Source of the DNA: an uncultured Oscillospiraceae bacterium
Lineage (GTDB): Bacteria; Bacillota; Clostridia; Oscillospirales; Oscillospiraceae
DNA length: 5,890 bases
Reading direction: 5' to 3'
Assembly: GCA_934590505.1 (NCBI GenBank)
Contig: CAKTPC010000125.1
Span: 1-5,890 of the forward strand
In this document: piece by piece, positions 1 through 5,890 of the stretch
How positions within the stretch are numbered: position 1 is the first letter of the stretch
How the letters are laid out: the number at the start of each line of letters is the position of its first letter
Program-made: the position numbers and the translations under genes
The notes under the pieces: model-generated
What the model saw: only the letters and a program-made list of their open reading frames with translations
Told to the model about the DNA's origin: nothing
Database searches by the model: none

Positions 1-3000
1 GAGGTCTTTAAGGATGTTGATTCCGTAACTGACTACTCCGGCAATCTGGAGCTGAGCTTTATTGACTACTCCATGAATGAGAAGCCGAAGTACGACGAGG
101 AGGAGTGCAAGGCGAGAGATGCTACGTACGCCGCCCCCCTCAAGGTCAGGGTCCGTCTGCGCAATAAAGAGACGGAGGAGATCAAGGAGCAGGAGATTTT
201 CATGGGCGACTTCCCGCTCATGACCGACGGCGGCACCTTTATCATCAACGGCGCCGAGCGCGTTATCGTCTCCCAGATCGTCCGTTCCCCCGGTGTGTAC
301 TTTGACAAAACCACCGACAAGGCCATGATCAACACCTACGCCGCAACGGTCATACCGTACCATGGCGCATGGCTGGAGTATGAGACCGACGCGAACGATG
401 TGTTCTATGTCCGCATAGACAAGAACCGCAAGCTCCCCATCACCTGGTTCATCAAGGCCATGGGTGCTTACGACGAGAACCGTCCCTCCACCTGGCTCAG
501 CTGCGTGAAGGATCCCTTCGTCGGTGTCACCACCAATGAGCGCATCAAGGAAGTTTTTGGCGAGGACGAGCGCATCATCTCCACTCTCGACAAGGACACA
601 TGCGACACCCGCGACGAGTGCCTGCTTGAAATTTACCGCAAGCTGCGCCCGGGCGATCCTCCCACGGTCGAGTCCGCAGAAACTCTGCTTGACGGCCTGT
701 TCTTCGACCGCCGCCGCTATGAGATATCCGATGTCGGCCGCTACAAGTTCAACAAGAAGCTCTCCCTCTTCCCGCGCATCGCGGGCTTTGAGCTGGCAGC
801 TCCCGTGGCAGACCCCTTCACCGGCGAGATCCTCGCCGATGCGGGCGATATAATCAGCCGCGACAAGGCGCGTGAGATTTCCGACGCCGGTGTTATCGAC
901 GTTCTGCTGAATGTCGACGGCAAGACCGTGCGCGTGTTCTCCAACGGCATGGTGGACATTTCCCGCTATGTGGGCTTTGACCCGGCAGAGCTCGGCATCA
1001 AGGAAAAGGTCCGCGGCATCGTTATGAAGGAGCTTTGCGAGAAGTTCCAGGGCGACGCTCTCAAGGACGCTATCCGTGAGAATATCGATGTGCTTATCCC
1101 CAAGCATATTGTTAACGACGATATCTTCGCCTCCGTCAATTACCTTGACTGTCTTGGCCACGGCATCGGCGAGCCGGACGATATCGACCATCTCGGCAAC
1201 CGCCGCGTCCGCTGCGTGGGCGAACTGCTTCAGAACCAGTTCCGCATCGGCTTCAGCCGTATGGAGCGCGTCATCCGCGAGCGCATGACTCTGCAGGATC
1301 TGGACATCGTCACTCCCCAGAGCCTTATCAATATCCGTCCCGTGACCGCAGCCATCAAGGAGTTCTTCGGCTCCTCGCCGCTGAGCCAGTTCATGGACCA
1401 GACCAACCCTCTGGCAGAGCTAACCCACAAGCGCCGTATGTCCGCTCTCGGCCCCGGCGGCCTCTCCAGAGAGCGCGCGAGCTTTGACGTCCGAGACGTT
1501 CACTACAGCCACTACGGCCGTCTCTGCCCGATAGAAACTCCTGAAGGCCCGAACATCGGCCTTATAAACTACCTCGCCTCCTATGCGAGAGCCAATGAGT
1601 ACGGCTTCCTCGTCGCCCCCTACCGCAAGGTCGAGAAGGGCACCTGCCGTCTAACCGATCAGGTAGACTACATGACCGCCGACGTTGAGGATCAGTACGT
1701 TGTCGCTCAGGCCTCCGAGCCTGTTGATGAAAACGGCTGCCTGCTCAATAAGCGTGTCACCTGCCGTCACCGCAATGATACGATCGAAGTAAACCGCGAG
1801 GATGTCGACTATGTCGATATAAGCCCCAAGATGATGATCTCGATCGCGACCGCGATGATCCCCTTCCTTGAGAACGACGACGCGAACCGTGCTCTGATGG
1901 GCGCGAACATGCAGCGTCAGGCTGTTCCCCTTATGACTACTCAGGCACCTATCGTTGCCACAGGCATCGAGCATAAGTGCGCTGTTGACTCCGGCGTCTG
2001 CATCCTCGCCGAGGGCAGCGGCACTGTCACGAGAGTCGACGCGAAGTATATCACCGTCCGGTACGATGGCGGCGAGACTAAGGATTATAAGCTCATCAAG
2101 TTTGCCCGCTCCAACCAGGGCACCTGCATCAACCAGCGTCCCATCGTCTCAGCCGGTCAGCGCGTGGAGAAGGGGGACGTCATGGCTGACGGCCCCAGTA
2201 CCTCAAACGGCGAAATTTCCCTCGGCAAGAACATCCTTGTCGGCTACATGAACTGGGAAGGCTACAACTACGAGGACGCTATCCTTCTCAATGAGCGCCT
2301 TGTCATGGAGGATGTGTTCACCTCCATCCATGTCGAGGAGTACGAGTGCGACGCACGCGATACTAAGCTCGGACCCGAGGAGATCACCCGTGACATTCCC
2401 GGCGTCGGTGACGATGCTCTCAAGTACCTTGACGAGCGCGGCATCATCATGGTCGGCGCGGAAGTTACCGCCGGCGATATCCTCGTCGGTAAGGTCACCC
2501 CGAAGGGCGAGACCGATCTGACCGCTGAAGAGCGCCTGCTGCGCGCAATCTTCGGTGAAAAGGCACGCGAAGTGCGTGACACCTCGCTCAAGGTTCCCCA
2601 CGGCGAGAGCGGCATAATCGTCGACGTCAAGGTATTCACCCGCGAAGCCGGCGATGAGATGAACCCCGGCGTCAATCAGGTCGTCCGCGTCTATATCGCC
2701 CAGAAGCGTAAGATCTCCGTCGGTGATAAGATGGCCGGCCGCCACGGCAACAAGGGCGTCGTTTCCCGTATCCTTCCGCGTGAGGATATGCCTTACCTGC
2801 CCGACGGCACCCCGCTGGATATCGTTCTGAATCCTCTGGGCGTTCCGTCCCGTATGAACATCGGTCAGGTTCTTGAAGTCCACCTTGGCTACGCCGCTCA
2901 GGCGCTCGGCTGGAAGGTCGCAACGCCTACCTTCAACGGCGCCAACGAGTCCACCATCCGCGAGACTCTGCGTCAGGCAGGCCTGCGCGAGGACGGCAAG

Positions 3001-3584
3001 AGCACCATGTACGACGGCCGCACCGGTGAGAAGTTCGATAACGACGTCACCGTCGGCTGGGTCTACTTCCTCAAACTCCACCACCTGGTCGATGATAAGA
3101 TCCACGCCCGTTCCACCGGCCCCTACAGCCTTGTCACGCAGCAGCCTCTGGGCGGCAAAGCCCAGTTCGGCGGACAGCGCTTCGGCGAAATGGAAGTCTG
3201 GGCTCTCGAAGCCTACGGTGCAGCTTACACCCTGCAGGAGATACTCACCGTCAAGTCCGACGATGTCACCGGCCGTGTCAAGACCTACGAGGCCATTGTC
3301 AAGGGCAACAACATCCCGCAGCCCGGCGTGCCCGAATCCTTCAAGGTTCTCGTTAAGGAACTCCAGTCCCTGTGTCTGGATATCCGCGTTCTGGATAAGG
3401 ACGGCAACGAGATCGAACTCAAGGACGACGATGACGACGATTTCATCCCTGACATGAAGGACGAGCTTTACTCCGCCGACGACAGCGAGATCGAGGCCGA
3501 GGGCTTCAGCATCGAGGATATCCCCGAAGACGAGCTGGAGGACGACTACAGCTCCAATGACTACAACAGCGAGGAGGATATGTA

Positions 3585-3585
<1 letters not shown>
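1..3585 (+). CDS. rpoB: RNA polymerase β subunit RpoB, 5'-truncated by window edge
   Basis: Catalytic β subunit of DNA-directed RNA polymerase, acting with β′, α2 and ω in the cytoplasm. The frame is open from base 1. The first 24 codons (starting EVFKDVDSVTDYSGN) already align with Bacillus RpoB from about residue 47, so the Met at base 73 is internal and the true start lies upstream. In window codon numbers: protrusion and lobe 1-~420; rifampicin region 455-483 (FFGSSPLSQFMDQ, HKRRMSALGPGG); CPIETPEGPNIGL at ~510-522; NYEDAI with Glu758/Asp759; GDKMAGRHGNKG with active-site lysines 910 and 918 (E. coli K1065/K1073); β′-contacting C-terminal block STGPYSLVTQQPLGG and GEMEVWALEAYGA from ~1037. 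Proteobacterial-type large insertions are absent. Estimated full length is ~1240 residues against ~1190 in Bacillus; the excess lies in two N-terminal segments and an acidic tail. It overlaps rpoC by one base. The identification is certain. Confidence 0.99.
3421..3582 (+). other. Acidic C-terminal tail of RpoB
   Basis: The last 54 codons of rpoB, after the conserved segment ending GNEIEL, encode a low-complexity tail with 26 Asp/Glu and only two Lys. It begins with a run of six aspartates (KDDDDDDFIPD) and ends NSEEDM. Bacillus RpoB also has an acidic, poorly conserved tail, so the property is family-like, though the sequence here is not recognisable from others I know. It is probably disordered and exposed. 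Its function is unknown. Confidence 0.85.
3571..3577 (+). promoter_or_regulatory. Ribosome binding site of rpoC
   Basis: GAGGAGG lies seven bases before the rpoC ATG at 3585, a near-perfect match to the anti-Shine-Dalgarno of 16S rRNA at optimal spacing. It sits wholly inside rpoB, in the Glu-Glu codons near the end of the acidic tail. It decides the rpoC start: the ATG at 3580 is in the rpoB frame (its last residue), leaving 3585 as the only well-placed start. A ribosome finishing rpoB stops almost on top of this start, so reinitiation or coupling is likely. Confidence 0.88.

Positions 3586-5890
<2,305 letters not shown>

Noticed and set aside
1..72. Possible leader or intergenic region before rpoB
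   Set aside because: It translates to conserved RpoB sequence in frame with the rest of the gene.
73..75. ATG as the rpoB start
   Set aside because: The upstream 24 codons stay in frame and match the conserved RpoB N-terminal region (SGNLELSFIDYS), so this is an internal methionine.
1831..1860. Repetitive-looking ATGATGATC...GCGATGATC stretch
   Set aside because: It encodes the conserved MMISIATAMIPFLENDD region of RpoB. The repetition is a by-product of Met/Ile/Ala codons.
2672..2923. Minus-strand frame rich in Arg/Gly/Pro
   Set aside because: It lies opposite the most conserved active-site part of rpoB and has no independent support.

Overview
The window is one continuous piece of the RNA polymerase core operon. 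It carries the β subunit gene rpoB (5' end cut off by the window) followed directly by the β′ subunit gene rpoC (3' end cut off), both on the + strand. There is almost no non-coding DNA: the rpoB stop and the rpoC start share one base (TAATG at 3583-3587). No RNA genes, mobile elements, repeats, CRISPR arrays, promoters or terminators are visible.

The proteins point to a Gram-positive Clostridia-type Firmicute, most plausibly a gut-associated Oscillospiraceae/Ruminococcaceae-like lineage. RpoB and RpoC match the Bacillus/Clostridium forms over long stretches. β lacks the large proteobacterial insertions, and β′ lacks the large Thermus-type insertion after the zinc domain. Base composition is moderately GC-rich (about 55-60 % by eye) with strong preference for C- and G-ending codons. 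The family-level placement is inference; the phylum-level placement is well supported.

Layout: 1-3585 rpoB (1194 codons plus stop, missing roughly the first 46 residues); 3571-3577 a strong Shine-Dalgarno inside the last rpoB codons; 3585-5890 rpoC (first 768 codons plus two bases of the next). The two products assemble with α2 and ω into core RNA polymerase. β supplies the rifampicin pocket and the two active-site lysines. β′ supplies the Mg-binding aspartate triad, the clamp helices that bind sigma, and the N-terminal zinc domain. The window stops just before the bridge helix, so the trigger loop and second zinc site cannot be judged.

I found no undescribed system. The points worth a second look are within the two proteins: an apparent insertion of about 45 residues in β′ after the catalytic domain, two apparent β expansions, an acidic β C-terminal tail, a proline at the position of E. 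coli β Gln510 in the rifampicin region, a lysine at the proposed fidaxomicin 'sensitizer' position of β′, and the tight rpoB/rpoC coupling. Comparisons with other species are from memory, not from an alignment run.
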